DNA of 23,827 nucleotides from JAJXYP01 sp035541855 (GCA_035541855.1 DATKMM010000047.1:1-23827), one strand, 5' to 3'; positions 1 through 7,636 are shown, counted from the stretch's first letter. Notes: generated by a model not told the origin, from the sequence alone. A program made the numbers and translations.

Positions 1-223
1 CATCAATGAATAACCGGAACGGGTTCACAAAAGGGTTTGCGGTGATCGTGATTGCGTAGTATTGCAGAAAGCTACATCGTATAACGCCGCCCATGACAGG
101 CAGGTCATAACAAAAACCATCAAACGAATCTGCCGCAAATATCACGGATGAAATCACGTTCATCACCACTACCGTGATGGCAATCGCGAGGAGGGCTTTA
201 TAGTGTTTGCGAATGAAATTCAT
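1..223 (-). CDS. Small membrane-anchored protein, C-terminus outside window
   Basis: The reading frame is open from an ATG at 223 down to the window edge, giving 74 visible residues, so the C-terminus is missing. The start reads MNFIRKHYKALLAIAITVVV: three basic residues followed by a hydrophobic stretch of about 20 residues ending near an AAD sequence. This suits a signal anchor or an uncleaved signal peptide. A cysteine pair (FCYDL and IRCSF) lies in the part after it. No ribosome binding site is obvious. It is on the same strand as cas1-cas2 and about 70 bases beyond cas2, so it could be read through from that operon. I do not recognise the family, and nothing in the visible part suggests a CRISPR effector. 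Confidence 0.5.
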   Translation of the reverse strand, partial: MNFIRKHYKALLAIAITVVVMNVISSVIFAADSFDGFCYDLPVMGGVIRCSFLQYYAITITANPFVNPFRLFID

Positions 224-295
224 GGGTTAATTGAACTCGGGTATTTTGGTTGCACAACATCCTTTTCGCGACATATGTGTGCAGGAGCCTGTAAA

Positions 296-631
296 TCAGA
301 TCTCTTTCGAACTATCTTCATTGTGGACTATTTCATACTGGGAATCAAGCCACGGCGGGTTGTGAATTTCGAAACTTGCCAAACTGTTTGGAGCGCACGA
401 CGAACACATGACGAAGGAGCAGTATCGATCATATCGCCCAGTAAAGAGGCCTAGCATTTTGCGATCGAGCTTCTTCCGCTCGGCTGGGTAGAGCTTGCCG
501 CTATAGAGTCTTTTGTGGAGCTGAATGAGGCCATAATCCCTGCACCACCTCTCCGCGCGCCCAGCACGCCGCCGGTTCCTCGTCTGCCAGGAAATCATCA
601 CGGTGAAGAGTAGGCGATTCATAGCGACCAT
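296..631 (-). CDS. cas2: CRISPR-associated Cas2-like protein
   Basis: Cas2 forms the homodimeric core of the Cas1-Cas2 spacer integrase. The 111-residue product has a Cas2-like layout: a first hydrophobic strand (NRLLFTVMIS), a basic helix (RNRRRAGRAERW), the DYGLIQLHKRLYSGKL segment matching the Cas2 helix-1/strand-2 region, an AERKKLDRKM helix, and a final strand ending in CSSC, like the C-x-x-C seen in some Cas2 proteins. The acidic residue usually found after strand 1 (YDI type) is absent; the position reads VMIS. That residue belongs to a nuclease activity not needed for spacer integration. The gene starts five bases after the cas1 stop and has an AGGA 13 bases upstream; Met4 is an alternative start. 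The family call rests on pattern and on the cas1 neighbour. Confidence 0.75.
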   Translation of the reverse strand: MVAMNRLLFTVMISWQTRNRRRAGRAERWCRDYGLIQLHKRLYSGKLYPAERKKLDRKMLGLFTGRYDRYCSFVMCSSCAPNSLASFEIHNPPWLDSQYEIVHNEDSSKEI

Positions 632-636
632 TAATG

Positions 637-1701
637 TTAGAGCATCCTCGGATAATCAAATCCTTGATAGGAGGGATCCTTCTGTAAGAAATAACGGCTC
701 AGCGAGCGGCTTTGCTCCTTGATGATATCCTTCAGCGAACGTTGCTTACGTTTCCATGAAACTTTTTTGTTCAAATTATCAAATACCGCTTTTACGATCT
801 TCGCCTTGCCCTCGGGAGAAAGCTGATACTGGCCCTTCGCGATCTCGATGAAATCCCCCGCCTTGCCGATCTTTTTCTCGATAAAAAGCGGTATGACGGC
901 CGAATCGACAACCGGTACCCGGAACTCTTCAACAAGATCCAAAACCAGCGAAGGCTTGCCATAGCGCTCGGAATGATAGAGGCCGAGATACGGGTCGAGG
1001 CCGACGTACAGGCAAACCCGCTCGACCTCGTTATATAAAATGCCGTAGCCATAGTTGATGGCGCTGTTGAACTTGTCGCGCCCCTGCGGAATTCGGCCGG
1101 GGAAACGATGGAGTTGGCCGATCGCCCGCCAATACCGATCCGCGATGTATCCTTCGATGCCGAGCAGTTGCTCCCTGGCTTTCTCTCCGGGCGGAAGCAG
1201 ATTGATCGTTTTCAGCAACGTCTCCGCCTGCAAAATTTCCCGCTCGAAATTCGATCCGTATTTCGCCATTAAAAATGCCATATATGCGATCTGATTCCGG
1301 CATTTCGCCGCGACGAATCTCTTCGCTAGGAATAATGCCTGTGCGGGATCGGTAGCGGCCTCGAGCTGCGCCCTCCGCACCGTCGCGATCCCTCGCGCAT
1401 CACTGCCGAAAATCCGCCCGATCGGCTTGCCGAACGCGCCAAGATAAACGATATCGACGTCGTTTTCAATCGCCAGCTTCACCGCGTGCGTCGATATGGA
1501 CGCCGGACGCAGGATAATTATCTTTTCCAACCGCCGTATCGGATATTCTTTTTTGACGCGCTTTAAAGGCGCTCTCCCTTCCCCACGCTTCCGGCGTTTT
1601 CGCTTTGACACGTTTTGGCCAGGTTTCACCGGCAGTCCCAATACGATCCGCTCACCGGAAGCGCCGATATAAGTTCCGTAAGCATCAATGATCAAATCCA
1701 T
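637..1701 (-). CDS. cas1: CRISPR-associated endonuclease/integrase Cas1
   Basis: Cas1 is the metal-dependent integrase that inserts new spacers into CRISPR arrays. The 354-residue product has the N-terminal beta domain (IIDAYGTYIGASGERIVL), the VYLGAFGKPIGRI segment, and the helical catalytic domain with the three expected metal ligands: Glu183 (GIEG), His243 (LYHSERYGKPSL) and the acidic residues of LVLDLVEEFR at 255-258. The NYGYGILYNEVERV helix is typical. The ATG at 1701 is chosen because the longer frame from a TTG at 1758 would start inside a good -35 hexamer. An unusually basic segment (SKRKRRKRGEGRAPLKRVKK, residues 32-51) sits after the first strands. It is co-transcribed with cas2. 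The subtype cannot be assigned, since no effector or array is in the window. Confidence 0.93.
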   Translation of the reverse strand: MDLIIDAYGTYIGASGERIVLGLPVKPGQNVSKRKRRKRGEGRAPLKRVKKEYPIRRLEKIIILRPASISTHAVKLAIENDVDIVYLGAFGKPIGRIFGSDARGIATVRRAQLEAATDPAQALFLAKRFVAAKCRNQIAYMAFLMAKYGSNFEREILQAETLLKTINLLPPGEKAREQLLGIEGYIADRYWRAIGQLHRFPGRIPQGRDKFNSAINYGYGILYNEVERVCLYVGLDPYLGLYHSERYGKPSLVLDLVEEFRVPVVDSAVIPLFIEKKIGKAGDFIEIAKGQYQLSPEGKAKIVKAVFDNLNKKVSWKRKQRSLKDIIKEQSRSLSRYFLQKDPSYQGFDYPRML

Positions 1702-1730
1702 GCCTTTGGATACTTTATAAATTTGATAAT

Positions 1731-1758
1731 ATTTTACATCGAAATATAAAATTGTCAA
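1731..1758 (-). promoter_or_regulatory. Promoter of cas1-cas2
   Basis: On the minus strand a perfect -35 TTGACA (1753-1758) is followed after 16 bases by TAAAAT (1731-1736). Transcription would start about 20-25 bases before the cas1 ATG at 1701. The hexamer overlaps the TTG that would otherwise extend the cas1 frame, which supports the shorter start. Confidence 0.7.
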
Positions 1759-1787
1759 TATATATTTTGCGACAGATTTGGTATGAT

Positions 1788-1793
1788 TATGAT
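1788..1793 (+). promoter_or_regulatory. -10 box of the tyrosine recombinase gene (leaderless)
   Basis: TATGAT ends six bases before the ATG at 1800, and a second TATGAT lies at 1782-1787. No Shine-Dalgarno sequence is present. Spacing puts the transcript start at or next to the start codon. Confidence 0.5.
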
Positions 1794-1799
1794 AAAGAC

Positions 1800-2708
1800 A
1801 TGCCGGGATCCGAGATCGAAAAACTGCTGGACGATTACCTGAACTATCTTGAGATAGAGAAAAACCGGTCGCCGAAGACGAGCGAGAACTACCGGCGCTA
1901 CCTGCTCGAGTTCCTCGGATTCACGAAGGCGGCATCCCCCGCCGACATCACGGACGAAGCCGTGCGCAGATTCCGGATCGCGCTTTCGCGCAGGGTATCG
2001 CCGAACGGCAGGGAGATCAAGAAGATCACGCAGAGCTACTACGTCATCGCGATCCGGAACTTTTTGAAATACCTCGCGAAGCGCGACATCGAAGCGCTGT
2101 CACCGGAAAAGATAGAGCTTCCAAAAGCGCCGTCGCGGCAGATAGAAACGCTCGCATACCAAGACCTTGAACGCCTGCTCGCGGCGCCGAAGGGCGACAG
2201 TCTGCGCGCGCTCCGCGACCGCGCCATCCTCGAAACCTTTTTTTCAACCGGCCTTCGCCTCGCGGAGCTTTGCGACCTCCCGCGCTATGCCGATTGGAAG
2301 CGCGGCGAGATATCCGTCCGCGGCAAGGGCGACAAACTGCGCGTTGTCTTCATTTCCGGCTCCGCCAGGAAAGCGATCGGGGACTACCTGGCCAAGCGCG
2401 GCGACGCGGAAGAGAAGCTTTTCGTGAGCATAGACAAATCCGGCAAGGTGATCGGCCCCGTCACGCCGCGATCGGTGGAACGCGTCGTCGAACGGCGCGC
2501 GAAGGAAGCGGGCATCGCCGGGAAGATACACCCGCACCAGCTGCGCCACTCCTTCGCGACCGACCTCCTGATGAACGGCGCCGACATCCGCTCCGTGCAG
2601 TCGCTTCTCGGCCATTCGAACATTTCCACCACGCAGATCTACACGCACCTCACCGACAAACAGCTCAGGGAAGTGCACGAGGCGTTTCACGGGAAGCGGA
2701 GGAAATAG
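1800..2708 (+). CDS. XerC/XerD-family tyrosine recombinase
   Basis: Site-specific recombinase of the Xer type, expected to resolve chromosome dimers at a dif site, or to act as an integrase. The 302 residues match normal Xer length. An N-terminal SAM-like DNA-binding domain (about 1-100) precedes the catalytic domain, which has the full set: Arg153 (TGLRLAEL), Lys179 (GKGDKLRVV), His246 and Arg249 (HPHQLRHSFATDLL), His272 (LLGHSNISTTQIY) and nucleophile Tyr281. The ATG at 1800 is preferred to 1752 because it removes a non-conserved tail and lies six bases after a TATGAT. FtsK, the usual Xer activator, is at 13454-15634. The gene is divergent from cas1 and its last 44 bases overlap the convergent PAP2-like gene. 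It is likely the housekeeping Xer, though the cas1 neighbourhood leaves an integrase role open. Confidence 0.9.
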   Translation: MPGSEIEKLLDDYLNYLEIEKNRSPKTSENYRRYLLEFLGFTKAASPADITDEAVRRFRIALSRRVSPNGREIKKITQSYYVIAIRNFLKYLAKRDIEALSPEKIELPKAPSRQIETLAYQDLERLLAAPKGDSLRALRDRAILETFFSTGLRLAELCDLPRYADWKRGEISVRGKGDKLRVVFISGSARKAIGDYLAKRGDAEEKLFVSIDKSGKVIGPVTPRSVERVVERRAKEAGIAGKIHPHQLRHSFATDLLMNGADIRSVQSLLGHSNISTTQIYTHLTDKQLREVHEAFHGKRRK

Positions 2709-3729
2709 ACGCGAGCCAGATGGCGAGCGCCGCCACGGCAAGGCCGGCGGGGATGTCCGCGAAATAATGCTGGGCGAGCAGGACCGTTCCGAAACTGGAG
2801 GCGGCCAGGAACGGCAGCGCGACCCACCCCAGCCATTTCTTCGCGCGGAACAGGTAATACCCGGCGAGCGCCGCCCAGAAAATATGCGCGGATGGCATGG
2901 TGGAGGTTGGCAGGGCCGGCAGGCCTGCCTTTTGCGCGCGGACGCCGGCCAGGAAATCCGCGATCTCCGGCTGGGGATGGTAGTCCGCCACCGCGATCGC
3001 GATCCGGGGCGGGTCCGGCAGGCCGTACACATTGTCGATATACCGGTCCTGCGGCGACAGCACCGGCACGGCGAGCCAGATGGGGAACATAATGAGGAGT
3101 CCGAGGCAGAACGCGACGATCAGCTCGCGGAACCGGCGCGGCGCGAGGTATGCGAGCACCATGCCGGCGCCGATCAGGATGACGCTCATGTTCTCGAACG
3201 ACCCGATTATGAATTCGATGAGCCAGTGCGGATAGCGGACCGCGCCGAGCGCCGCGAAAACATAATTGCCGAAGATCGCATGTTCGATGCCGATGACCGC
3301 CGCGTCCGCGAGCCGCGCACGGGCGAATTCGTTCGCCTCCCCCATCGCGAGCGCCATGACGATGATAAAGAGAATGGCGGGGATGATGAGCCACACCTCG
3401 CGCGACCGCCGGACGACGGCGAGCAACGTTGCCAGCGGGTCATCCTTCCTTCCCTTGCGCAACGCCGGGAACATGACCATCAGGAAGCTCTTCCCCAGGC
3501 TCCAGATAACGAGCATCATGGCGACGAGGCACAGGTAGACGATGGTCACATATACGAATCCCGTGAAGGACCCGGCGAACGTGCGGCCGTAATAATCCGC
3601 CCATGCGCCAAGGTTTGCGCCCGCGGAACCGCTCGCGACACCGACCGCGATGAGCAATCCCAGGGCGACCAAAATACCCGCCGCAACCACTGCTTCCGCC
3701 GTCCGGTTTTTTTTGGGTGGCCTTTCCAT
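2665..3729 (-). CDS. PAP2-superfamily membrane phosphatase
   Basis: Predicted membrane enzyme that removes or transfers phosphate from lipid-linked substrates. The 354-residue product has several hydrophobic segments (starting with TAEAVVAAGILVALGLLIAV) and, near residue 275 onward, the PAP2 signatures: PSAH (STMPSAHIFWAAL) and, about 30 residues later, SFGTVLLAQHYFADIPAG with the conserved His and Asp. The spacing resembles the PAP2_3/inositol-phosphoryl-transferase-like branch. The usual first motif (KxxxxxxRP) is not obvious. The ATG at 3729 follows GCAGGA; an upstream in-frame Met at 3789 would lie before the shared promoter and is rejected. It is divergent from the pilin-like gene and convergent with the recombinase. 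The substrate is unknown. Confidence 0.75.
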   Translation of the reverse strand: MERPPKKNRTAEAVVAAGILVALGLLIAVGVASGSAGANLGAWADYYGRTFAGSFTGFVYVTIVYLCLVAMMLVIWSLGKSFLMVMFPALRKGRKDDPLATLLAVVRRSREVWLIIPAILFIIVMALAMGEANEFARARLADAAVIGIEHAIFGNYVFAALGAVRYPHWLIEFIIGSFENMSVILIGAGMVLAYLAPRRFRELIVAFCLGLLIMFPIWLAVPVLSPQDRYIDNVYGLPDPPRIAIAVADYHPQPEIADFLAGVRAQKAGLPALPTSTMPSAHIFWAALAGYYLFRAKKWLGWVALPFLAASSFGTVLLAQHYFADIPAGLAVAALAIWLASISSASRETPRALP

Positions 3730-3758
3730 TTTCCTGCCGCGACATGCTCCCGCCAGGG

Positions 3759-3768
3759 TATTATAATA
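3759..3768. promoter_or_regulatory. Palindromic, bidirectional -10 element
   Basis: TATTATAATA is its own reverse complement, so it gives a perfect TATAAT on each strand (plus 3762-3767, minus 3760-3765). On plus the hexamer ends six bases before the pilin-like ATG at 3774. On minus it serves the PAP2-like gene with a short leader to 3729. Confidence 0.6.
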
Positions 3769-3773
3769 GGAAA

Positions 3774-5015
3774 ATGAGATATAGGTCACGGCTGGCGTTC
3801 ACGCTTATCGAGCTCCTCATTGTTATCGCGGTCATCGCGATCCTCTCTATTGTCGTCGTCCTCATACTCAATCCGGCCCAGATCCTGATGCAGAATCGCG
3901 ACTCCAACCGCCTCTCCGACATGAACACGCTGTCGACGGCTATCGGCCTCTACCAGGCGCAGGGCGGAAATTCCCTCGGAACCGCCAACCTGGTGTACGT
4001 CTCGATCCCCGACCCGCTCGCGACATCGACACTGGGCGACCAATGCCAGGGACTCGGCCTGCCCGCCCTGCCGGCGACATACGCCTACCACTGCGCGGCG
4101 AGCTCAAGCTACCGCAACGTGAACGGCGCCGGCTGGATCCCGATAAACTTCACGACACTCGCCGCGAAGGCGCCGTTCAGCGCGCTCCCCGTCGACCCCA
4201 TCAACCAATCCTCGTCACGGCTCTACTATGCTTACACCACCAACGGAACGCAATACGAGGTGACATCGGTCATGGAATCGCAGAAATACGCGCTCGGCGG
4301 TTCGAACGATGCTGTCGCTTCCGACGGGGGGACGCTGGCGTCGGTATACGAAAAGGGAAGCCAGCTCGGCCTCGAACCGTTGGACTACGGCGACCCGTCG
4401 CTCCTCGGTTATTGGACGCTGAACGAGGGCGGAGGACAGGTTGCTTACGACGACTCCGGCACCAATGCGACCGGAAGCTGGATCGGGAACCAGATCGGCG
4501 GACCGACCGGATACTACACGTCGAATTCGGCAGTCGGCCAGTATGCCGGCGACTTCGACGGAACCTCCGATTACATCACGACGAACTTCGACATGGGCGG
4601 CCAATCGGCGATCACCGTCTGCGCATGGGTCGACATGAACACCGTGGTTTCGCAGGAGCTGATCGCGGACCAGTGGGGCGGCTCACCGCAGGCATGGATG
4701 ATGCAGGTTGGCGTAACCTATCTTACTTTCGAGACCAACAGCACGCTCTTGACGACGCCAACGCCATCCGCAGGCGCCTGGCATTTCTTCGCGGGAACTT
4801 ACGACGGCTCCGATCTCGTCCTGTACGTCGACGGCCAACCGGTCAACAGCACGGCGGCAACGGGCGCCATAACGAGCGGCGCCCCGAAATTCCGGATCGG
4901 GGCGCGGGCGAACGATGCCCAGCTGAAATTCGGCGGCATCATCGACGATGTACGCGTCTATGATCGCGCGCTGACCGCGGCGCAGATCGCCGCCCTTTAC
5001 AACGGGCACAAATAG
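3774..5015 (+). CDS. Type IV pilin-like protein with C-terminal LamG domain
   Basis: Predicted secreted or pilus-associated surface protein. The 413 residues begin with a class III prepilin signal: RYRSRLA|FTLIELLIVIAVIAIL, processed before Phe9, with the conserved Glu at mature position 5. The residue before the cut is Ala rather than the usual Gly. The hydrophobic helix runs to about residue 32. The middle is rich in Ser, Thr, Asn and Gly, as in pseudopilin heads. From about residue 209 (LLGYWTLNEGG) to the end is a LamG/concanavalin-like fold, with DFDGTSDYI, WHFFAGTYDGSDLVLYVDG and GIIDDVRVYDRALTAAQIAALY. Such folds often bind sugars or surface partners. Prepilin peptidase and pilus assembly genes are not in the window. 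The ATG at 3774 is six bases after TATAAT. Confidence 0.88.
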   Translation: MRYRSRLAFTLIELLIVIAVIAILSIVVVLILNPAQILMQNRDSNRLSDMNTLSTAIGLYQAQGGNSLGTANLVYVSIPDPLATSTLGDQCQGLGLPALPATYAYHCAASSSYRNVNGAGWIPINFTTLAAKAPFSALPVDPINQSSSRLYYAYTTNGTQYEVTSVMESQKYALGGSNDAVASDGGTLASVYEKGSQLGLEPLDYGDPSLLGYWTLNEGGGQVAYDDSGTNATGSWIGNQIGGPTGYYTSNSAVGQYAGDFDGTSDYITTNFDMGGQSAITVCAWVDMNTVVSQELIADQWGGSPQAWMMQVGVTYLTFETNSTLLTTPTPSAGAWHFFAGTYDGSDLVLYVDGQPVNSTAATGAITSGAPKFRIGARANDAQLKFGGIIDDVRVYDRALTAAQIAALYNGHK

Positions 5016-5038
5016 CGGCGCGTGCGCTCCATGCCTTG

Positions 5039-5124
5039 TGCTGAGGGAGAGACTTGAACTCTCACGGGGGTTGAATCCCACAGGGTCCTAAGCCCTGCGC
5101 GTCTGCCAGTTCCGCCACCTCAGC
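5039..5124 (-). tRNA. tRNA-Leu (anticodon UAG)
   Basis: Read on minus, GCTGAGG (5124-5118) pairs with CCTCAGC (5046-5040). The anticodon stem-loop is CAGGG-CTTAGGA-CCCTG, giving anticodon TAG. A long variable arm (TGGGATTCAACCCCCG region) makes it class II, as expected for Leu. The T arm is GAGAG-TTCAAGT-CTCTC. The discriminator is A and CCA is not encoded (the DNA continues CAAGG). Confidence 0.96.
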
Positions 5125-5161
5125 CTTCCGCCGGCCGCGGCATTGCCATCACTATAAATGA

Positions 5162-5167
5162 TATACT
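5162..5167 (+). promoter_or_regulatory. -10 box upstream of MFS-like gene (leaderless)
   Basis: TATACT ends six bases before the ATG at 5174, and there is no Shine-Dalgarno sequence. No -35 with good spacing is clear. Confidence 0.45.
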
Positions 5168-5173
5168 GAAATT

Positions 5174-5833
5174 ATGAAAATCCGGGTGAGCATAGACATC
5201 AGGGTTGGACGGCTCGTGAAATACTTCGTGCTCTCGGACTTCTTCCTGCTCGCCGGCTGGGGATTTCTCGATCCGATCTTCGCCGTGTTCGTCGTCGCGA
5301 CCATCCCCGGCGCGTCGCTCATCACGGTCGGATGGACAGCGGCTATCTACTGGATCACGAAGTCCGTTCTCCAGATACCGGTCGCGAAATATCTGGACCG
5401 GACGGAAGGGGAAAAGGACGACTTCATAACGCTCATCGGCGGCCTCGTCCTCGCCGGCATATCCGCGATGGCATTCGGCTTCGTTAGGACCATCGCCGGC
5501 GTCTACGTCGTGCAGGCCGTCCACGCTGTCGCCTTCGCGCTCTATTCCGCATCGTGGCCCGCCATCTTCTCGCGCCACCTCGACAAGGACCGCTTCGCCT
5601 TCGACTGGTCGCTCGACAGCGTCGCCATCGGCATCGCCTCCGGCGTCACCGGGCTCCTCGGCGGCATCGTTGCCGCCGTATGGGGCTACGCCGCCGTCTT
5701 CATCGCGACCGGCCTGCTCTCCTTCACGGCAGCCCTCGTTCTGCTGGTGGCGCCCGATCTCATCCTTCCCAAACCGAACCGCGGCACGCCGCCGGCGGCA
5801 CCCGTCCAAAAGGAACCGCAAATGGGAGTGTAG
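5174..5833 (+). CDS. Half-size MFS-like membrane protein (about six TM segments)
   Basis: The 219-residue product is almost entirely hydrophobic helices. A short charged loop (KYLDRTEGEKDDF, about residues 71-83) after the second helix resembles the loop-2 signature of major facilitator transporters (motif A). The helix after it (ITLIGGLVLAGISAMAFGFV) and the YVVQAVHAVAFALYSASWPAIFSR segment are also MFS-like. The full MFS fold has 12 helices in about 400 residues, so this is a half-length version. It ends in a Pro-rich tail with a proper TAG stop and is followed two bases later by polX, so a truncating frameshift is not evident. It may dimerise. The substrate is unknown. The frame continues in neither direction as a second half. 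Confidence 0.6.
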   Translation: MKIRVSIDIRVGRLVKYFVLSDFFLLAGWGFLDPIFAVFVVATIPGASLITVGWTAAIYWITKSVLQIPVAKYLDRTEGEKDDFITLIGGLVLAGISAMAFGFVRTIAGVYVVQAVHAVAFALYSASWPAIFSRHLDKDRFAFDWSLDSVAIGIASGVTGLLGGIVAAVWGYAAVFIATGLLSFTAALVLLVAPDLILPKPNRGTPPAAPVQKEPQMGV

Positions 5834-5835
5834 TA

Positions 5836-7617
5836 ATGAGCATGGCCGACACCTCCAACCAAGCCATCTCGGAAATGCTTCGCGGCATCGGCGAGTATCT
5901 CGCGATGCAGGACGTGCCGTTCAAACCGCGCGCCTACGGGAAGGCCGCGCTTGTGATCGATGGGCTCGAGGAAGAAGCAGCTGAAATATACCGGAAGGGC
6001 GGCATCAAAGCGCTCGAGGAGATCCCCGGCGTCGGCGTTTCCATCGCGGAAAAGATAGAGGAGCTCGTGAAAACCGGCCGCGTGAAATATTACGAAGAGC
6101 TCAAAAAGAAGACCCCGGTCGACCTTTCGGACCTCTCGCGCGTCGAAGGGCTCGGCCCGAAGTCGGTGAAAAAACTGTATCTGGCCCTGGGCGTACGCAC
6201 GCTCGCCGACCTCGAGAAAGCCGCGAAAGCCGGGAAGGTCGCGAAGCTCGCCGGATTCGGCGCGAAAAGCGAGGAAAAAATACTGAAGTCGGTTGGATTC
6301 GCGAAAACCAATGCGACCGGCGGAGCCGGCGGCGGGCAACGCTTCATTTTGGGATATACCATGCCGCAGATCCGCGCGATCCAGCAGCGGCTCGAGGCCG
6401 TGCCCGGCGCGGGCCAGGTGACCATCGCCGGCTCCGCGCGCCGCCGCAAGGAGACCATCGGCGACGCGGACATTCTCGCCGTCGCGAAAAAACCGGCGGA
6501 CGTCATGGCGGCGTTCATAGGCACGCCCGGCGTCGTGAACATCATCGCCCGTGGCGAAACCAAATCGTCCATCAAGCTCCGGTCCGGCCTCAACGTCGAC
6601 CTGCGCGTCGTACCCGCCGGATCCTACGGCGCGGCGCTCAATTATTTCACCGGATCGAAGGACCACAACGTCGCCCTGCGCAGGATCGCCGTCGCGAAGG
6701 GATGGCGCCTGAACGAATACGGGCTGTTCAAAGAGGCCGGCGGCAAGGGCCGGCAGGCCGGGAAAATGATAGCCGGCAGGACCGAACGCGAACTCTACGC
6801 GGCGTTCGGCATGGACTACATCGAACCGGAGCTGCGCGAGAACACCGGCGAACTGGAAGCCGCCCGCGCGCACAAGCTCCCGAAGCTCATCGGCTACGAC
6901 GACCTCCGGGGCGACCTCCAGGTCCAGACCGATTGGACCGACGGCGCCGAGTCCATCGAGGCGATGGCGCGGAAGGCCAGGGAGCGCGGGCTGGAATACA
7001 TCGTGATCACCGACCACACCAAGCGGCTCGCCATGACGCACGGCCTCGACGGGAAACGCATCGTGAAGCAGTGGGCCGAGATAGATAAGGTGAACAAAAA
7101 GTTCGGCGGGACCTTCCGCGTGCTGAAGGGCAGCGAGTGCGATATCCTGAAAGACGGCACGCTCGACCTGCCCGACGGGATCCTGGCCAAGCTCGACGTC
7201 GTCGGCGTTTCCGTCCATTCGCATTTCACTCTTTCGCGCGCCGACCAGACCGCCCGCGTACGCCGCGCCATCGAAAATCCGAACGCGGACATCCTGTTCC
7301 ATCCGACCGGACGCGTCATCAACCGCCGCGAACCCATAGATCTCGACATGGACGGGATCATACTCGCCGCGAAGAGGACCGGCACGATCATGGAGGTCAA
7401 CGCTTTCCCGGAACGGGCCGACCTCAAGGACGAGTACATCCGCAAATGCGTGGACGCCGGCGTAAAGCTCGCCATCGATTCCGACGCGCACAACCCGCAC
7501 CATTACCTCAACCTCGAATACGGCATCGCGCAGGCAAGGCGCGGCTGGGCGGAACGCGGGGACGTCATAAACGCCTGGCCCGCCGCGAAAATGCTCTCGA
7601 TGTTAAAAAAACATTAA
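5836..7617 (+). CDS. polX: DNA polymerase X family protein with PHP domain
   Basis: Repair polymerase of the pol-beta type, expected to fill short gaps in base excision repair, with a PHP phosphoesterase domain. The 593 residues match bacterial PolX. An 8-kDa-like helix-hairpin-helix region (1-160) contains EIPGVGVSIAEKI and RVEGLGPKSVKKL. The nucleotidyltransferase core has Gly199-Ser200 and Asp210/Asp212 (GSARRRKETIGDADIL), then Asp255 (LNVDLRVV). The PHP domain (about 355-593) keeps ITDHTKR (D393, H394), GSECDIL (E434), HSH (461-463), FHPTGR (H489) and DSDAH (548-552). Its first motif reads DLQVQTDWTDG, so both histidines of the usual HxH are Gln. The ATG at 5836 starts two bases after the MFS-like stop, so the two are probably one transcript. 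An upstream in-frame extension inside the MFS gene is rejected. Confidence 0.95.
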   Translation: MSMADTSNQAISEMLRGIGEYLAMQDVPFKPRAYGKAALVIDGLEEEAAEIYRKGGIKALEEIPGVGVSIAEKIEELVKTGRVKYYEELKKKTPVDLSDLSRVEGLGPKSVKKLYLALGVRTLADLEKAAKAGKVAKLAGFGAKSEEKILKSVGFAKTNATGGAGGGQRFILGYTMPQIRAIQQRLEAVPGAGQVTIAGSARRRKETIGDADILAVAKKPADVMAAFIGTPGVVNIIARGETKSSIKLRSGLNVDLRVVPAGSYGAALNYFTGSKDHNVALRRIAVAKGWRLNEYGLFKEAGGKGRQAGKMIAGRTERELYAAFGMDYIEPELRENTGELEAARAHKLPKLIGYDDLRGDLQVQTDWTDGAESIEAMARKARERGLEYIVITDHTKRLAMTHGLDGKRIVKQWAEIDKVNKKFGGTFRVLKGSECDILKDGTLDLPDGILAKLDVVGVSVHSHFTLSRADQTARVRRAIENPNADILFHPTGRVINRREPIDLDMDGIILAAKRTGTIMEVNAFPERADLKDEYIRKCVDAGVKLAIDSDAHNPHHYLNLEYGIAQARRGWAERGDVINAWPAAKMLSMLKKH

Positions 7618-7623
7618 ACCTGC

Positions 7624-7629
7624 TACAAT
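7624..7629 (+). promoter_or_regulatory. -10 box of NUDIX gene (leaderless)
   Basis: TACAAT ends seven bases before the ATG at 7637, directly after the polX stop. No Shine-Dalgarno sequence is seen. Confidence 0.5.
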
Positions 7630-7636
7630 CTTTCCC

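Noticed and set aside
203..454. Plus-strand open frame of 83 codons
   Set aside because: It is antisense to cas2 and to the start of the membrane protein gene, with no family signal.
1702..1758. TTG start for cas1, 19 codons upstream
   Set aside because: The TTG is part of the -35 TTGACA hexamer and the -10 box lies inside the extension, so it would not be transcribed as coding sequence.
1..2000. CRISPR array near cas1-cas2
   Set aside because: No regularly spaced direct repeats were seen on either strand around the cas genes; any array must lie outside the window.
2767..3777. Plus-strand open frame of 336 codons
   Set aside because: It is antisense to the PAP2-like gene and has the charged, low-hydrophobicity composition of a mirror frame of a GC-rich membrane gene.
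5554..5835. 94-codon N-terminal extension of the polX frame
   Set aside because: It lies out of frame inside the MFS-like gene, is Arg/His-rich shadow sequence, and the polX N-terminal domain is complete from 5836.
5686..7503. Minus-strand open frame of 605 codons
   Set aside because: It is an antisense shadow of polX, which has full motif support; long mirror frames are common in GC-rich genes.
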